A stretch of DNA of 64,000 nucleotides, from the NCBI RefSeq assembly GCF_022394535.1, contig NZ_CP089414.1:1426001-1490000 (forward strand). Direction: 5' to 3'. The notes under the pieces are model-generated. The model ran no database searches, was not told the DNA's origin, and saw nothing but the letters and a program-made list of their open reading frames with translations. The position numbers and the translations under genes are program-made. Below are positions 19,810 to 29,391 of this stretch, one piece after another (the stretch's first letter is position 1; the number at the start of each line of letters is the position of its first letter). The DNA comes from Dyella terrae (GTDB lineage Bacteria > Pseudomonadota > Gammaproteobacteria > Xanthomonadales > Rhodanobacteraceae).

Positions 19810-20219
19810 GCGACTCAGCCTTTGCTCTCGACCCGCGTCTCGATAACGACACGCGTCATGTCACCTCGCTGGATCTGTGCGATGTGCTGCTGATGAACGA
19901 CGCACGCTTCCCTTGGCTGGTGCTCGTGCCGCGCCAGCCCGGCATGGTCGAACTATGCGACCTTTCGCCAGACGACCAGGCACAGCTTTGGCGTGAAGTG
20001 ACGCGGGCCTCGCAGGCGCTGCGCTCGCGCGATGCGTTCGACAAGCTCAACTTGGGTGCCCTGGGCAACATCGTGCGGCAACTGCACGTGCACGTCGTGG
20101 GACGTCGTGAAGGCGATGCCGCGTGGCCTGGCCCAGTGTGGGGCAGCGGTGCCGCAGTACCCTATGACGAAGAGGTCCTGGCCTCGCGATTGCAGGTGTT
20201 GCGCACCGCCTTGAAGTGA
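19806..20219 (+). CDS. HIT-family protein with Gln in place of the first His
   Basis: A 137-aa histidine-triad fold protein, probably a nucleotide hydrolase or transferase. The fold signature is FDKLNLGALGNIVRQLHVHVV, shown in part as QLHVHVV. The usual triad is His-x-His-x-His; here the first position is Gln, while the two later His are kept, including the nucleophile. The early VLLMNDARFPWLVLVPRQ stretch is typical of this HIT subgroup. The start overlaps the dienelactone hydrolase stop by four bases, and a strong bidirectional terminator follows. Confidence 0.82.
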   Translation: MSDSAFALDPRLDNDTRHVTSLDLCDVLLMNDARFPWLVLVPRQPGMVELCDLSPDDQAQLWREVTRASQALRSRDAFDKLNLGALGNIVRQLHVHVVGRREGDAAWPGPVWGSGAAVPYDEEVLASRLQVLRTALK

Positions 20220-20230
20220 CGTTCAAAAAA

Positions 20231-20257
20231 AAGCCCGCGGAATCCGCGGGCTTTTTT
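20231..20257. terminator. Bidirectional rho-independent terminator
   Basis: AAGCCCGCGG (20231-20240) pairs with CCGCGGGCTT (20244-20253), followed by T-rich sequence on one side and an A-run on the other. It lies between the HIT gene and the convergent lipoprotein gene. Confidence 0.88.
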
Positions 20258-20272
20258 GTGTTTCCGGGCAGC

Positions 20273-20737
20273 TTATTGCATGTGCTGCTGCGGCGGGGGC
20301 GCGTCGGCCTTTATCGGCGCCTTGTAGTCTTCCAGATCGCGCGCCTTGGTATCGACCACACTGATCTTCTTCAACGTGCCGCCGTCGTCGTAATAGACGG
20401 TGAAGCCATAATCCATCTGCAGACGCGCCATGTACTGCAGGTGCTGCTTGCGCACCTTCGAATCATCGCTCGGCTCCAGCAGCACCGTCTTGGGCAGCTT
20501 GCCCTGGTCCTTGAGGTAGGCGAAATGGCTACCGGTATCCAGCGCCGACAGCACAGCGCCGTCCACGATGAACTGACCGCTCTTATAAGCCTGGATCACC
20601 GCATCGAACTGACTCTTCATATCTGCGGTGCGCACTTCGTCCTTGGTGCCGCCGCGATGGCAACCGGCCAGCACCAGCATGCTGCCCAGCAGGATGGCTG
20701 CGCCCACGCGGGTCAGCAGCGTAGAAAAACGGGTCAT
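20273..20737 (-). CDS. Lipoprotein of unknown function
   Basis: A 154-aa predicted lipoprotein. ATG 20737 is preceded by AGGAG at good spacing and opens a signal ending in the lipobox LVLAGC (Cys near residue 25). The mature part is hydrophilic: MKSQFDAVIQAYKSGQFIVDGA, then an LSALDTGSHFAYLKDQGKLP stretch and a TVYYDDGGTLKKISVV strand pair, ending in a Pro/Gln-rich tail. I do not recognise a family. Monocistronic, between a terminator and the dcd stop on the same strand. Confidence 0.72.
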   Translation of the reverse strand: MTRFSTLLTRVGAAILLGSMLVLAGCHRGGTKDEVRTADMKSQFDAVIQAYKSGQFIVDGAVLSALDTGSHFAYLKDQGKLPKTVLLEPSDDSKVRKQHLQYMARLQMDYGFTVYYDDGGTLKKISVVDTKARDLEDYKAPIKADAPPPQQHMQ

Positions 20738-20867
20738 GCGGGATCTCCTGCAATGCATCGAAGTGAACGTGTTGAGTTTAGCGCCACCTCGGCCCCGTAC
20801 AGGGAATCCGAAAGGCAACCATTCAGGTGAATCTGGCCGTTCTTGCGAAGAACAATGAACGACTGGT

Positions 20868-21434
20868 TCAGGTGCGAGGCAGCGTTACGCCTTGCTGGCC
20901 CTGGTACTTGCCGCCGCGATCCTTATAGCTGGTCTCGCACTCCTCGTCGGACTCGAGAAACAGCATCTGGGCCACGCCCTCGTTGGCGTAGATTTTCGCG
21001 GGCAGTGGCGTGGTGTTGGAGAACTCCAGCGTCACATGCCCTTCCCACTCCGGCTCCAGCGGGGTCACGTTGACGATGATGCCGCAACGCGCATACGTGC
21101 TCTTGCCGAGGCAGATAGTGAGTACCTTGCGCGGAATGCGGAAGTACTCGACCGTTCGCGCCAGCGCGAAGGAATTGGGCGGGATAATGCAGACATCCGC
21201 CTCCACGTCGACGAAGCTGGACGGATCAAACGCCTTCGGGTCGACGATGGTGGAGTTGATGTTGGTAAAGATCTTGAACTCGCGCGCACAACGCACGTCG
21301 TAGCCGTAGCTAGACGTGCCATACGACACCAGTCTGGTGTTGTCGCGCGTCTTGACCTGGCCCGGCTCGAACGGCTCGATCATGCCGTGCTGCTCGGCCA
21401 TTCGGCGGATCCACTTGTCGGATTTAATGCTCAC
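20868..21434 (-). CDS. dcd: dCTP deaminase
   Basis: Dcd deaminates dCTP to dUTP, feeding thymidylate synthesis. The start is GTG 21434, preceded by GGGAG; the protein reads [21 protein letters not shown], the N-terminus expected in this bacterial group. 188 aa is normal. Diagnostic strings: [12 protein letters not shown], the nucleotide-binding [24 protein letters not shown] with the catalytic Glu in the [10 protein letters not shown] region, and the C-terminal lid [18 protein letters not shown]. It is transcribed towards the lipoprotein gene and follows mrp on the same strand. Confidence 0.95.
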   Translation of the reverse strand: MSIKSDKWIRRMAEQHGMIEPFEPGQVKTRDNTRLVSYGTSSYGYDVRCAREFKIFTNINSTIVDPKAFDPSSFVDVEADVCIIPPNSFALARTVEYFRIPRKVLTICLGKSTYARCGIIVNVTPLEPEWEGHVTLEFSNTTPLPAKIYANEGVAQMLFLESDEECETSYKDRGGKYQGQQGVTLPRT

Positions 21435-21580
21435 TCGGGCTCCCGAAGGGCTGGGCTGTCACGCCATTCGGCGTAAAGATCGGAAAAATAGCGGAAATGG
21501 CAGGTGGGCCGCCAGTCATGGCGGATGAGACAGGGCTCCTCGCCCTGCCCCACGGCCGCAAAAAGAGTCGTGCTCAGGGC

Positions 21581-22670
21581 TTACGGTGTGCCCTGCACCA
21601 TGATCTTCCCCAGGCCCAGCGACTTGTTGCGCGGCTGCCGCGACAGGCGTCCCGCCGCATTGCGGGCAATCTCGCGATAGCGCGCAGCGAGGTCCGAGTC
21701 CGGGATGGCGACTACGGTCGGCGTGCCGCCGTCGGCTTGTTCGCGGATGCGGATATCCAGCGGCAACGACCCCAGGTAGGCCACGTTGTATTGCTCAGCC
21801 ATGCGTGCGCCGCCGCCCTCGCCAAAGATGTGCTCTTCATGGCCGCAATGGGAGCAGATGTGCGTGGCCATGTTCTCCACCACGCCGAGCACGGGCACCT
21901 CGACCTTCTCGAACATCTTCAGCGCCTTGCGTGCGTCGAGCAAGGCGATGTCCTGCGGCGTGGTGACGATCACCGCACCGGCCACCGGCACCTTCTGCGA
22001 CAGCGTGAGCTGGATGTCGCCCGTGCCAGGCGGCAGGTCGACGATCAGGTAATCGAGCTGCTCCCAGCGGCTGTCGTTGATCATCTGCATCATGGCCTGC
22101 GTAACCATCGGGCCGCGCCAGATCATTGGCGTTTCTTCCTCGATGAGGAAGCCGATGGACATGGCCTGTAGACCATGCGCCTCCAGCGGAATGATGGTTT
22201 TGCCGTCCGGCGACTGCGGCTTGCCCGTGATGCCGAGCATGCGCGGCTGGCTGGGCCCGTAGATGTCGGCGTCGAGCACACCCACTTTGGCGCCTTCGGC
22301 GGCCAGCGCCAGCGCAAGGTTGGCGGAGACGGTGGATTTACCCACGCCCCCCCTTGCCCGACGCCACCACGATGATGTTTTTCACGCCCGGTATCGGCGC
22401 CAGGGTGCCCTGCACCTTGTGTGCATGGACGCGTGTGCCAACCGACACCGCAGCCGTGGCAATGGCCGGATCGGCCTCCAGCGCCTGCTTTACGCGGGTC
22501 GCCACAGCATCGGCCACACCCTTGGCCGGATAGCCCAGTTGGATGTCCACCGAGACACGATCACCATCCACGCCGACGGCCCGCACGGTGTCCGCAAAGG
22601 GGGCTCCGGTATGGGAATCAACGAGTTCGCCGAGAATGTGGCGGACCAGAGCTTCGCTCGCCTGCGTCAT
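21581..22670 (-). pseudogene. apbC: Mrp/ApbC iron-sulfur cluster carrier, split at the P-loop by a +1 frameshift
   Basis: Mrp (ApbC) is a P-loop ATPase that carries 4Fe-4S clusters to target proteins. From ATG 22670 the N-terminal MIP18/DUF59-like domain (MTQASEALVRHILGEL) and the start of the ATPase up to VASGKGG are in one frame; the rest, from GKSTVSANLALALAAEGAKV through the CxxC region HICSHCGHEEH to the end, is in another. A run of seven C at 22347-22353 has one base too many; six would restore GKGGVGKS and a 362-aa protein. As written, the Walker A loop is destroyed and no active product can form. Miscounted homopolymer is the first suspicion. Confidence 0.88.
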
Positions 22671-22817
22671 ATCGAAATCTCAGGGCTGTCGTGAGGATCG
22701 CCCATTATGCCAGCCCGGTCATGGAAGCCGCCTGCGCCGCTTTCGCATTGCAGCTTGACGGGCTCGCGCAAGGTCGGTCAGGCTCCAAACATACGCTTTC
22801 GTACGGGAGGATCATTC

Positions 22818-23267
22818 ATGAAGTCACTGCTCCGCGCCGCCATCGTCGCCAGTCTCCTGCTGGGCACCAGCGCCGCTTTTGCCGCCGACGTGACCCCGGT
22901 GGGCACCTGGAAGACCATCGACGATCAGACGGGCAAGCCCAAGTCGATCGTGAAGATCACCGACGAAGGCGGCGAACTGAAGGCCACCGTGCTGGAGGTG
23001 CTGCAGTCCGACGAGGGTCCGCACCCGATCTGCAAGAACTGCGACGGCGAACGGAAAGACCAGCCGATCGAAGGCATGAACATCATGTGGGGCGTCCATA
23101 AGGACGGTGACACCATCTGGGACGGCGGCAAGATCCTCGATCCCAAGACCGGCAAGATCTACAAGGTAAAGCTGCAGCCCAGCGATGACGGCAGCAAGCT
23201 CACCGTCCGCGGCTATATCGGCTTCTCGCTGCTCGGCCGCAGCCAGGAGTGGCAGCGCCAGCCGTAA
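22818..23267 (+). CDS. DUF2147 secreted protein
   Basis: A 149-aa periplasmic protein of family DUF2147. GGGAGG sits nine bases before ATG 22818. The signal peptide is MKSLLRAAIVASLLLGTSAAFA. The mature domain begins DVTPVGTWKTIDDQTGKPKS and shows the lipocalin-like DUF2147 pattern: SIVKITDEGG, ICKNCDGERKDQPIEGM, DGGKILDPKTGKIYKVK and RGYIGFSLLGRSQEW. The two Cys of CKNC are part of the family pattern. The function is unknown; the family is often linked with envelope or stress responses. Divergent from mrp. Confidence 0.85.
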   Translation: MKSLLRAAIVASLLLGTSAAFAADVTPVGTWKTIDDQTGKPKSIVKITDEGGELKATVLEVLQSDEGPHPICKNCDGERKDQPIEGMNIMWGVHKDGDTIWDGGKILDPKTGKIYKVKLQPSDDGSKLTVRGYIGFSLLGRSQEWQRQP

Positions 23268-23276
23268 GTCCATCTC

Positions 23277-23306
23277 AAGCCGGAGCACACGTGTGCGCTC
23301 CGGCTT
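23277..23306 (+). terminator. Hairpin after the DUF2147 gene
   Basis: AAGCCGGAGC (23277-23286) pairs with GCTCCGGCTT (23297-23306). The loop holds a palindromic GCACACGTGTGC, similar to the core of the palindrome at 53101. It lacks a long T-tail, so it may be a REP-like element as much as a terminator. Confidence 0.5.
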
Positions 23307-23320
23307 GAAAGCATCAACAC

Positions 23321-24122
23321 TCAGCCTGCCGTGGCCTCGGCGCGATGCACCGCCACCCCACGCGCCGTAAATGCCGAACGAGTGGCCTTGTCGGCCGAAT
23401 GCTCCACCACCAGGTGCTGCACCCGCGCCAGTTCGGCCACCTGATGTGCCGCCACCGCGCCCAGCTTGTCATCAGTCGCCACGACCACGGTTTCGTCGCT
23501 GGCCTCGATCATGGCGCGCTTGAACAGCGACTCCTCGCTGTCGAATCCCCACAAGCCATGCGCGGCGTCGACGGCGCAAGCGCCAGGGAAACAGAGATCG
23601 GCACGCACGCTGCGCACCTGATCCACCGCCTGCGCACCGGTCGCGCCGCCGATCGTGACATCAATGCGCCCACCGATGAGCAACACATCAAAGCCTTCGC
23701 GATCGAGCAGCACCTGCGCGATGTGCGGCGCGTTCGTGATCACGGTGAGCCGTGCATCGCGAGGCAAGGCCGCCGCGATGGCCGCATTGGTGCTGCCCGC
23801 GTCGATCAACAGCGTCTGCCCGGCCTGCACCAGACTCGCCGCCTTGCGTGCCAGTGCCTCCTTGCGCGCCGAGTGTTCGTGGCGACGCTGCTTCAGCGGT
23901 GTAAGCGTGACGGCGGGCAGCAGCGCGCCGCCATAGACGCGCTTGCATAGTCCTCAGCGCCGCCAGCTCACGTAGATCGCGGCGAATGGAGTCTTCGGAG
24001 ACTTCAAAAGCCACGGCCAGCTCCGCCGCCACCACGCGCCCTTCTGCACGCAGGCGTTCAAGGATGCGTTGCTGCCGCTCTTCCGGCAGCGCACTGCTAT
24101 CGACCACGGGCGACTTAACCAT
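23321..24122 (-). pseudogene. DeoR/GlpR-family regulator, split by a +1 frameshift
   Basis: The N-terminal helix-turn-helix is in one frame from ATG 24122 (ALPEERQQRILERLRAEGRV, VSEDSIRRDLRELAA), while the C-terminal sugar-phosphate sensor domain is in another (GLCKRVYGGALLPAVTLTP, then LLIDAGSTNAAIAAALP, GGRIDVTIGGATG and VVVATDDKLG). The join needs one base removed near 23945-23955, in GCGCTGAGGA on the coding strand; an intact protein would be 266 aa. Such proteins repress sugar or nucleoside catabolic operons when no sugar phosphate is bound. It is the third gene of an MFS-HAD-regulator operon; its ATG overlaps the HAD stop by 8 bases. Confidence 0.82.
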
Positions 24123-24756
24123 GCGAGACCTCGCTGAGTGGCGTATCGAGCAATTGCAGTTCCACCAATTGTTGACGCAAGCCATCGGCGTCGCGGAACC
24201 ACCAACCGTGCATGCCCAGCGCTTCGGCCGCCGCTACGTTGCGAGCCGAATCGTCGATGTACAAAGCCTTGGCCGGGTCGACCGCGTAGCGCTCCAGGAG
24301 TCGCTGATAGATGCGCGGATCGGGCTTGATGAGCTTTTCTTCGCCGGATACCACAATGCCTTCGAACCATTGCAGGAACGGGAAACGTTGCCGGGCAATG
24401 GGGAATGTTTCCTGCGACCAGTTCGTCAGCGCGAGCAGCCGCACACCACGCGCCCGCAGCTCCGCCAGCAATGCGACGCTCTCATCCAGTGCACCGACCA
24501 GCGTTTCTTCCCAGCGCAGATGGTAGGCATCGATCAGCTCGGCGTGTTCGGGAAAGCGGGTACGCAGCAGTGCGGTCGCTTCCGCCCAGGGGCGACCTGC
24601 ATCCTGTTGCTCGTTCCACTCGCTGCTGCAGACATCGCGCAGAAACCATTCCATCTGCGCTTCGTCGTCGATCAGTTGCCGGTAGAGCCGGCGCGGATCC
24701 CAACCGATCAATACGTTACCCAGATCGAAGACCACGGTATCGACTTGCTTGTTCAT
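24115..24756 (-). CDS. HAD-superfamily hydrolase (HAD-IA, YihX-like)
   Basis: A 213-aa phosphatase of the haloacid dehalogenase superfamily. Motif I is VVFDLGNVLIGWDP (the nucleophile is the first Asp; the acid/base position is Asn, not Asp, as in the YihX/HAD-IA v3 subgroup). Motif II is LLALTNWS, motif III the Lys of EEKLIKPDPRIY, motif IV ALYIDDSARNVAAA. The YihX group hydrolyses alpha-glucose-1-phosphate, so a sugar phosphate is a reasonable guess for the substrate. The start overlaps the MFS stop by four bases (ATGA), and the DeoR-type gene overlaps its stop. Confidence 0.85.
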   Translation of the reverse strand: MNKQVDTVVFDLGNVLIGWDPRRLYRQLIDDEAQMEWFLRDVCSSEWNEQQDAGRPWAEATALLRTRFPEHAELIDAYHLRWEETLVGALDESVALLAELRARGVRLLALTNWSQETFPIARQRFPFLQWFEGIVVSGEEKLIKPDPRIYQRLLERYAVDPAKALYIDDSARNVAAAEALGMHGWWFRDADGLRQQLVELQLLDTPLSEVSHG

Positions 24757-25934
24757 CGCTTCACGATCCTTGCCGAAAGTCCCACCAGTACCAACAGTCC
24801 CGCCACGGCAACGAAGGCTATCGGCAAACTGCTCGCATGCGCCACGAAACCAATCAACGCCGGACCACTGAGCAAACCTGCATAACCGAGCGTTGTCGCC
24901 GTGGCAATGGCAATGGCCGGCGGCGTGCCAGGCAAGCGCCCTGCCGCACTGAACATCACCGGCACGATATTGGAAGCGCCAAGGCCGATAAGCACGAAAC
25001 CCGCCAGCGACACGACCACGCCACCCACGCAGGCCACCAGCAGAAAGCCCACGGCCGCCAATGCCGCACCAATGCGCACGGCCCACTCCGGCCCATAGCG
25101 GCCCACGATTCGATCACCCGTCAGGCGCCCCGTGGCCATCGCCACCGAGAAACAGGCGTAGCCGAATCCTGCCGATGCTGGCGAAACGCCGCGGAAATCG
25201 CGCAGGAATACCGCGCTCCAATCCAGCATGGCGCCTTCGGCGAGAAAGCTGACAAAGCACAACAAGCCCAGCAGCCAGGCCAGCGCATGCGGCATGCCTA
25301 ACGGCTCTTTGCGTGATTCAACGGCAGCAGGCGCATCGTCGAGCAGATCGCTCCGCAACCACAGCACCATCACCACCAACAACACAGCGATGGCGCTGGC
25401 GGCGAACGTCAGCGATACGCCGACAGCGAGCAGTCCGCTCATCACCGCGGCGCCCGTAAGGCCACCCAGGCTGAAAAGACCATGGAAACCCGACATCAAT
25501 CGGCCACCATCATGGCGTTCGACGTCCACCGCATGGGCATTCATGGCCACGTCGACCGCACCCAGCATCACGCCGAAATAGAGCAAGGCCGCGACCAGCG
25601 CGGCAATGCTCGACACCATCGCCAACGCGGGCAACGCAGCACACATGAGTAGGCCCGAAGCGACGATCACTGTGCGATTGCCGAGCTTGTGCGCCAGCCA
25701 GCCCACAAACGGCATGGACAGCATCGAGCCACCACCGAATGCCAGCAAGGCAAGGCCGAGCTGAGCGTCATCGAGCCCCAGCCGCGCCTTGGCGTACGGG
25801 ACCATGGGTGCCCAGACCGACATGCCGATGCCGGAGACGAGGAAAATCAGGCGGGTGGCCCGCTTAGCGGCCGGCAGCGTCGAAACGGCCTGGCTACGTA
25901 AAGTATCGGTGGTGACGTCCACAGGCGTACCCAT
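24753..25934 (-). CDS. MFS transporter (YbjJ-like)
   Basis: A 393-aa major facilitator superfamily transporter with about 12 membrane helices. ATG 25934 is preferred over an ATG 51 bases upstream. After a 25-residue cytoplasmic start, the first helix is RLIFLVSGIGMSVWAPMVP; the MFS loop 2-3 motif is VGWLAHKLGNRTVI; NAHAVDVERHDGGRLMSGFHGLFSLGG follows, which resembles the E. coli YbjJ group. The substrate is unknown. In E. coli, ybjJ also sits beside a HAD phosphatase (ybjI) and a regulator (ybjK), the same combination as here although with a different regulator type. It heads the operon; an inverted repeat lies upstream. Confidence 0.82.
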   Translation of the reverse strand: MGTPVDVTTDTLRSQAVSTLPAAKRATRLIFLVSGIGMSVWAPMVPYAKARLGLDDAQLGLALLAFGGGSMLSMPFVGWLAHKLGNRTVIVASGLLMCAALPALAMVSSIAALVAALLYFGVMLGAVDVAMNAHAVDVERHDGGRLMSGFHGLFSLGGLTGAAVMSGLLAVGVSLTFAASAIAVLLVVMVLWLRSDLLDDAPAAVESRKEPLGMPHALAWLLGLLCFVSFLAEGAMLDWSAVFLRDFRGVSPASAGFGYACFSVAMATGRLTGDRIVGRYGPEWAVRIGAALAAVGFLLVACVGGVVVSLAGFVLIGLGASNIVPVMFSAAGRLPGTPPAIAIATATTLGYAGLLSGPALIGFVAHASSLPIAFVAVAGLLVLVGLSARIVKR

Positions 25935-25965
25935 CTGCAAGAATGGATATAAATGTATTAAATCG

Positions 25966-25979
25966 TGCACAAACGTGCA
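25966..25979 (-). promoter_or_regulatory. Inverted repeat TGCAC-N4-GTGCA upstream of the MFS-HAD-DeoR operon
   Basis: A perfect 5-bp inverted repeat with spacer AAAC, which also forms a 10-base direct repeat of CGTGCA. It lies 32 bases upstream of the MFS start in an AT-rich patch (TATAAATGTATTAAAT). It is a good candidate operator for the DeoR-type regulator encoded in the operon, by position only. Confidence 0.4.
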
Positions 25980-26083
25980 AGTCATTTATGACGACTGCCG
26001 GCGCACCACCGGATTGCCCCGGGTTTGCCCCAAGGGTGTGACACCCTCGCGGACATCGCACGCGACAACAAGGACTGTTTTGC

Positions 26084-26614
26084 ATGACCACTGTTTTTAC
26101 CCACGCCGTCGTCCCTTTGATGCTCGGCGCAGCCGCCGGCCGCCAACGTATCAGCGGTCGCCTGCTTGCTGCGGGTGCCCTGGCCGCCATGCTTCCGGAC
26201 GCGGATGTGCTCGCCTTCCATCTGCATATTCCCTATGCGAACGCGTTCGGCCATCGCGGCGCCACACACTCCATCGCTTTTGCTGCCCTGCTGGGACTAC
26301 TGGCCGCATTGGCCCATCGCAGCCTCAACAGCACGGCGCAACGAGCAGGATGGTTCGTGGGGCTAGCCACGCTTTCGCATCCGCTGCTCGATGCATGCAC
26401 CGATGGCGGTCTCGGCGTGGCCCTGTGGTGGCCCTTCAGTGATGCGCGATGGTTCGCGCCATTTCATCCCATCGCCGTGTCGCCCATCGGAGCACGCTTC
26501 TTCAGCGAGCGCGGCTGGCATGTGATCGTCTCGGAGCTGTGTTGGGTGTGGTTGCCGGTTGCCGTGCTCGCCGTCTGCGTGCTTATGGTGCGACGGGCGT
26601 CCAAACCGCTGTGA
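26084..26614 (+). CDS. YdjM-like membrane-bound metal-dependent hydrolase (DUF457)
   Basis: A 176-aa inner-membrane protein of the YdjM/DUF457 family, annotated as metal-dependent hydrolases from conserved His and Asp residues. AAGGA lies before ATG 26084. Conserved metal-ligand-like strings are MTTVFTHAVVPLMLG, MLPDADVLAF, FGHRGATHSIAFA and SHPLLDACTDGG. About four membrane helices, the last being VWLPVAVLAVCVLMV. In E. coli ydjM is under LexA control; I see no LexA box here. Divergent from the MFS operon and 65 bases before metG. Confidence 0.85.
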   Translation: MTTVFTHAVVPLMLGAAAGRQRISGRLLAAGALAAMLPDADVLAFHLHIPYANAFGHRGATHSIAFAALLGLLAALAHRSLNSTAQRAGWFVGLATLSHPLLDACTDGGLGVALWWPFSDARWFAPFHPIAVSPIGARFFSERGWHVIVSELCWVWLPVAVLAVCVLMVRRASKPL

Positions 26615-26678
26615 TGCGGTGCCCCTGGCGACGCATGCCATAATGGACAACCCCGTCCAACAAGACTGTTGCCACCCC

Positions 26679-28772
26679 ATGAGCCGCCGCCTACTCGTCA
26701 CCAACGCGCTGCCCTATGCCAATGGCCCGCTTCACCTGGGTCATCTGCTGGGCTACATCCAGGCCGACATCTGGGTGCGCGCGCAGCGGATGCAAGGCAA
26801 CGAGGCCATCTATGTATGTGCGGACGATGCCCACGGCACGCCGATCATGTTGGCAGCGGAGAAAGCCGGCTTGTCGCCGGAGACGTACATCGAAGGCATC
26901 CGCGTCGGCCACGAGGCTGACTTCGCGGCCTTCGGCGTGGCATTTGACCATTACCATTCCACGCATTCGGAAGAGAACCGCGAGCTCGCCTCGCTGATCT
27001 ACACGCGCCTGCGTGACGGCGGTTTCATCGCCCGCCGGGACATCCAGCAGTTGTTCGATCCGGAAAAGGAGATGTTCCTGCCGGATCGCTACATCAAGGG
27101 CACCTGCCCCAACTGCAAGACGCCCGACCAGTACGGCGACAACTGTGAGAACTGCGGCGCCACCTACGCGCCCACCGATCTCATCAACCCCTACTCGGTG
27201 ATGTCGGGCGCCACGCCGGTGCTGCGCGACTCGGAACATTTCTTCTTCGAGCTGGGCAAGTTCGAAACGCTGCTGCGCGACTGGTTCGCCGGCAAGTTCA
27301 CCAACGGTCAACCGGTGGCGAATAGCGGTGTAGCCGCCAAGCTTCGCGAATGGCTGGACGGCGGCCTGAAAGATTGGGACATCTCGCGCGATGCGCCCTA
27401 CTTCGGCTTCCCGATTCCCGACGAACCCGGCAAGTTCTTCTATGTGTGGCTGGACGCACCCGTAGGTTACCTCGCCAGCTTCAAGGCGCTGTGCGACCGC
27501 ACCGACCTGAAGTTTGAAGATTTCCTCTCGCCCGACAGTCGCGCCGAGATGCACCACTTCATCGGCAAGGACATCATCAACTTCCACGGCCTGTTCTGGC
27601 CGGCGATGCTGCACGGCGCGAATTTCCGCGTGCCGACGGCGCTGCACGTCAACGGTTACCTGACCGTCAACGGCGCGAAGATGTCCAAATCGCGCGGCAC
27701 CTTCATCAAGGCACGCACTTATCTGGACTCGGGCTTGCACCCGGAATTCCTGCGCTACTACTTCACCACCATGCTGAGCGACGCGCCGGTCGATGTGGAC
27801 CTGGACCTCAAGACCTTTGAGGAACGCGTCAACTCGCACCTGGTCGGCAAGTGGGTGAACATCGCCAGCCGCACGGCGGGTTTTGTACACAAATTTTTCG
27901 ACGGCCGCCTGGCACCCGCGTTCAGCGCGGAAGAACAGGAACTGTGGCGCGAATTGCTTTCGCTCTATGGCGACGTACCTGCGTTCTACAACAGCAAGGA
28001 CTTCGCGGAAATGTCGCGCCGCTTCGTGACCATGGCCGACATGGTGAACGGCTACATCGCGGCCAAGGCACCGTGGGCCATGGCCAAGGACGAAGCACTT
28101 CGCGGGGAGCTGCACCAGGTGTGCTCGTTCGCGCTGGCTGCGTTCCGCCTGCTGGCCGGCGTGCTGAAGCCCGTAGTGCCCGCCACGGTGGAAGCCGCCG
28201 AACGCTTCCTTGCAGCGCCGATCACCGGTTTCGACGACGCGCGCGCGGAACTCCACAACCACACCATCAACGCGTTCGAGCCCTTGCTCGGCCGCATCGA
28301 TCCCAAGCAGGTCGAAGCCATGGTCGAGGCGTCCAAGGATTCCCTCGCGCCGATCGAGGCCAAGCCCGCTCCCAGGAAAGCCAAAGAACAAGCCAAGACC
28401 ATGACTGAAGCCAGCACCACACCCGCCACCGACGCCACCGCCATCATCGGCATCGACGATTTCGCCAAGCTCGACCTGCGCATCGGCAAGGTCACCGCAT
28501 GCGAATTCGTGGACGGTTCGGACAAGCTGCTGCGCTTTGAGTTGGACGCCGGCACGCTGGGCACGCGCCAGATCTTCTCGGGCATCCGCGCCGCCTACGG
28601 CGAACCGGAGAAGCTGGTGGGCCGCAACGTGGTGTTCATCGCCAACCTCGCGCCACGCAAAATGCGGTTCGGCCTGTCCGAAGGCATGATCCTGTCCGCG
28701 GGCGACGGCGGCAGCGACCTGTTCCTGCTCGACGCGGACCAGGGTGCGACGCCGGGCGCAACCGTTCGCTGA
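26679..28772 (+). CDS. metG: Methionyl-tRNA synthetase
   Basis: Charges tRNA-Met with methionine. ATG 26679 gives [22 protein letters not shown], with the HIGH-type motif HLGH. The zinc knuckle is CPNC...CENC (about residues 143-160), the KMSKS loop is KMSKSRG (about residue 334) and the anticodon-binding helices follow. After a Lys/Ala-rich linker ([10 protein letters not shown]) comes a C-terminal tRNA-binding EMAP-II/Trbp111-like domain ([20 protein letters not shown] to the end), used for dimerisation and tRNA binding. 697 aa is normal for this long form. Ten bases before rnfB; likely co-transcribed with rnfB and nth. Confidence 0.97.
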   Translation: MSRRLLVTNALPYANGPLHLGHLLGYIQADIWVRAQRMQGNEAIYVCADDAHGTPIMLAAEKAGLSPETYIEGIRVGHEADFAAFGVAFDHYHSTHSEENRELASLIYTRLRDGGFIARRDIQQLFDPEKEMFLPDRYIKGTCPNCKTPDQYGDNCENCGATYAPTDLINPYSVMSGATPVLRDSEHFFFELGKFETLLRDWFAGKFTNGQPVANSGVAAKLREWLDGGLKDWDISRDAPYFGFPIPDEPGKFFYVWLDAPVGYLASFKALCDRTDLKFEDFLSPDSRAEMHHFIGKDIINFHGLFWPAMLHGANFRVPTALHVNGYLTVNGAKMSKSRGTFIKARTYLDSGLHPEFLRYYFTTMLSDAPVDVDLDLKTFEERVNSHLVGKWVNIASRTAGFVHKFFDGRLAPAFSAEEQELWRELLSLYGDVPAFYNSKDFAEMSRRFVTMADMVNGYIAAKAPWAMAKDEALRGELHQVCSFALAAFRLLAGVLKPVVPATVEAAERFLAAPITGFDDARAELHNHTINAFEPLLGRIDPKQVEAMVEASKDSLAPIEAKPAPRKAKEQAKTMTEASTTPATDATAIIGIDDFAKLDLRIGKVTACEFVDGSDKLLRFELDAGTLGTRQIFSGIRAAYGEPEKLVGRNVVFIANLAPRKMRFGLSEGMILSAGDGGSDLFLLDADQGATPGATVR

Positions 28773-28782
28773 TCGCTTTCTT

Positions 28783-29391
28783 ATGTCGCTAGCCGACCGC
28801 ATCGACGCACTGCTCCCGCAGACGCAATGCGAACAATGCGGCTATCACGGCTGCCGCCCTTATGCGGAGGCTATTACGCGCGGCGACGCCAGAATCAACC
28901 AATGCCCACCGGGCGGTGCCGTAGGCATCGCCCGGCTAGCGGAACTACTCAACGTGCCGGCGTTGCCGCTTGATCCGGAGCATGGGATCGAAAAGCCACG
29001 CACGCTCGCGCGTATCGTTGAGGCCGATTGCATCGGTTGCACCAAATGCATCCAGGCCTGTCCGGTGGACGCCATCGTCGGTGCGCCCAAGGTGATGCAT
29101 ACGGTGGTGAGCGACGATTGCACCGGTTGCGAGTTGTGCGTGCCGGCCTGTCCGGTGGACTGCATCGTGCTCGAACCGATGCCACAGGCGCAGGTAGACG
29201 ATCTTGTCCATGCCGATGCCGCCCGCGTGCACTTCCAACGTCGCGAGTCGCGACTGGCGCGTGAAAAAGCACAGCGAGAAGCTGAGCTTGCCGCACGCAA
29301 GGCGGAAGTGGCGGCGGTGCAGACACCGACCAATCCCGTACTGGCGGCGCTGGCTCGCGCCAAGGCGAAACAACAAGGAAAGCCTCAGTGA
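28783..29391 (+). CDS. rsxB: Soluble RnfB-type ferredoxin (orphan)
   Basis: A 202-aa iron-sulfur protein of the RnfB/RsxB type. ATG 28783 is chosen ([20 protein letters not shown]). It has the RnfB-type 4Fe-4S cluster domain ([16 protein letters not shown], then INQCPPGG) and two ferredoxin 4Fe-4S motifs ([16 protein letters not shown] and [16 protein letters not shown]), then a charged Ala/Glu/Arg/Lys-rich coiled tail. The N-terminal membrane helix of true RnfB is missing, and no rnfA, C, D, G or E is present. It overlaps nth by four bases (GTGA), so it may hand electrons or cluster components to another partner; that is inference. Confidence 0.87.
   Translation: MSLADRIDALLPQTQCEQCGYHGCRPYAEAITRGDARINQCPPGGAVGIARLAELLNVPALPLDPEHGIEKPRTLARIVEADCIGCTKCIQACPVDAIVGAPKVMHTVVSDDCTGCELCVPACPVDCIVLEPMPQAQVDDLVHADAARVHFQRRESRLAREKAQREAELAARKAEVAAVQTPTNPVLAALARAKAKQQGKPQ

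Noticed and set aside
26691..28802. Long open frame (703 codons) opposite metG
   Set aside because: Antisense shadow of metG; no motifs, and it would share no sensible start or context.
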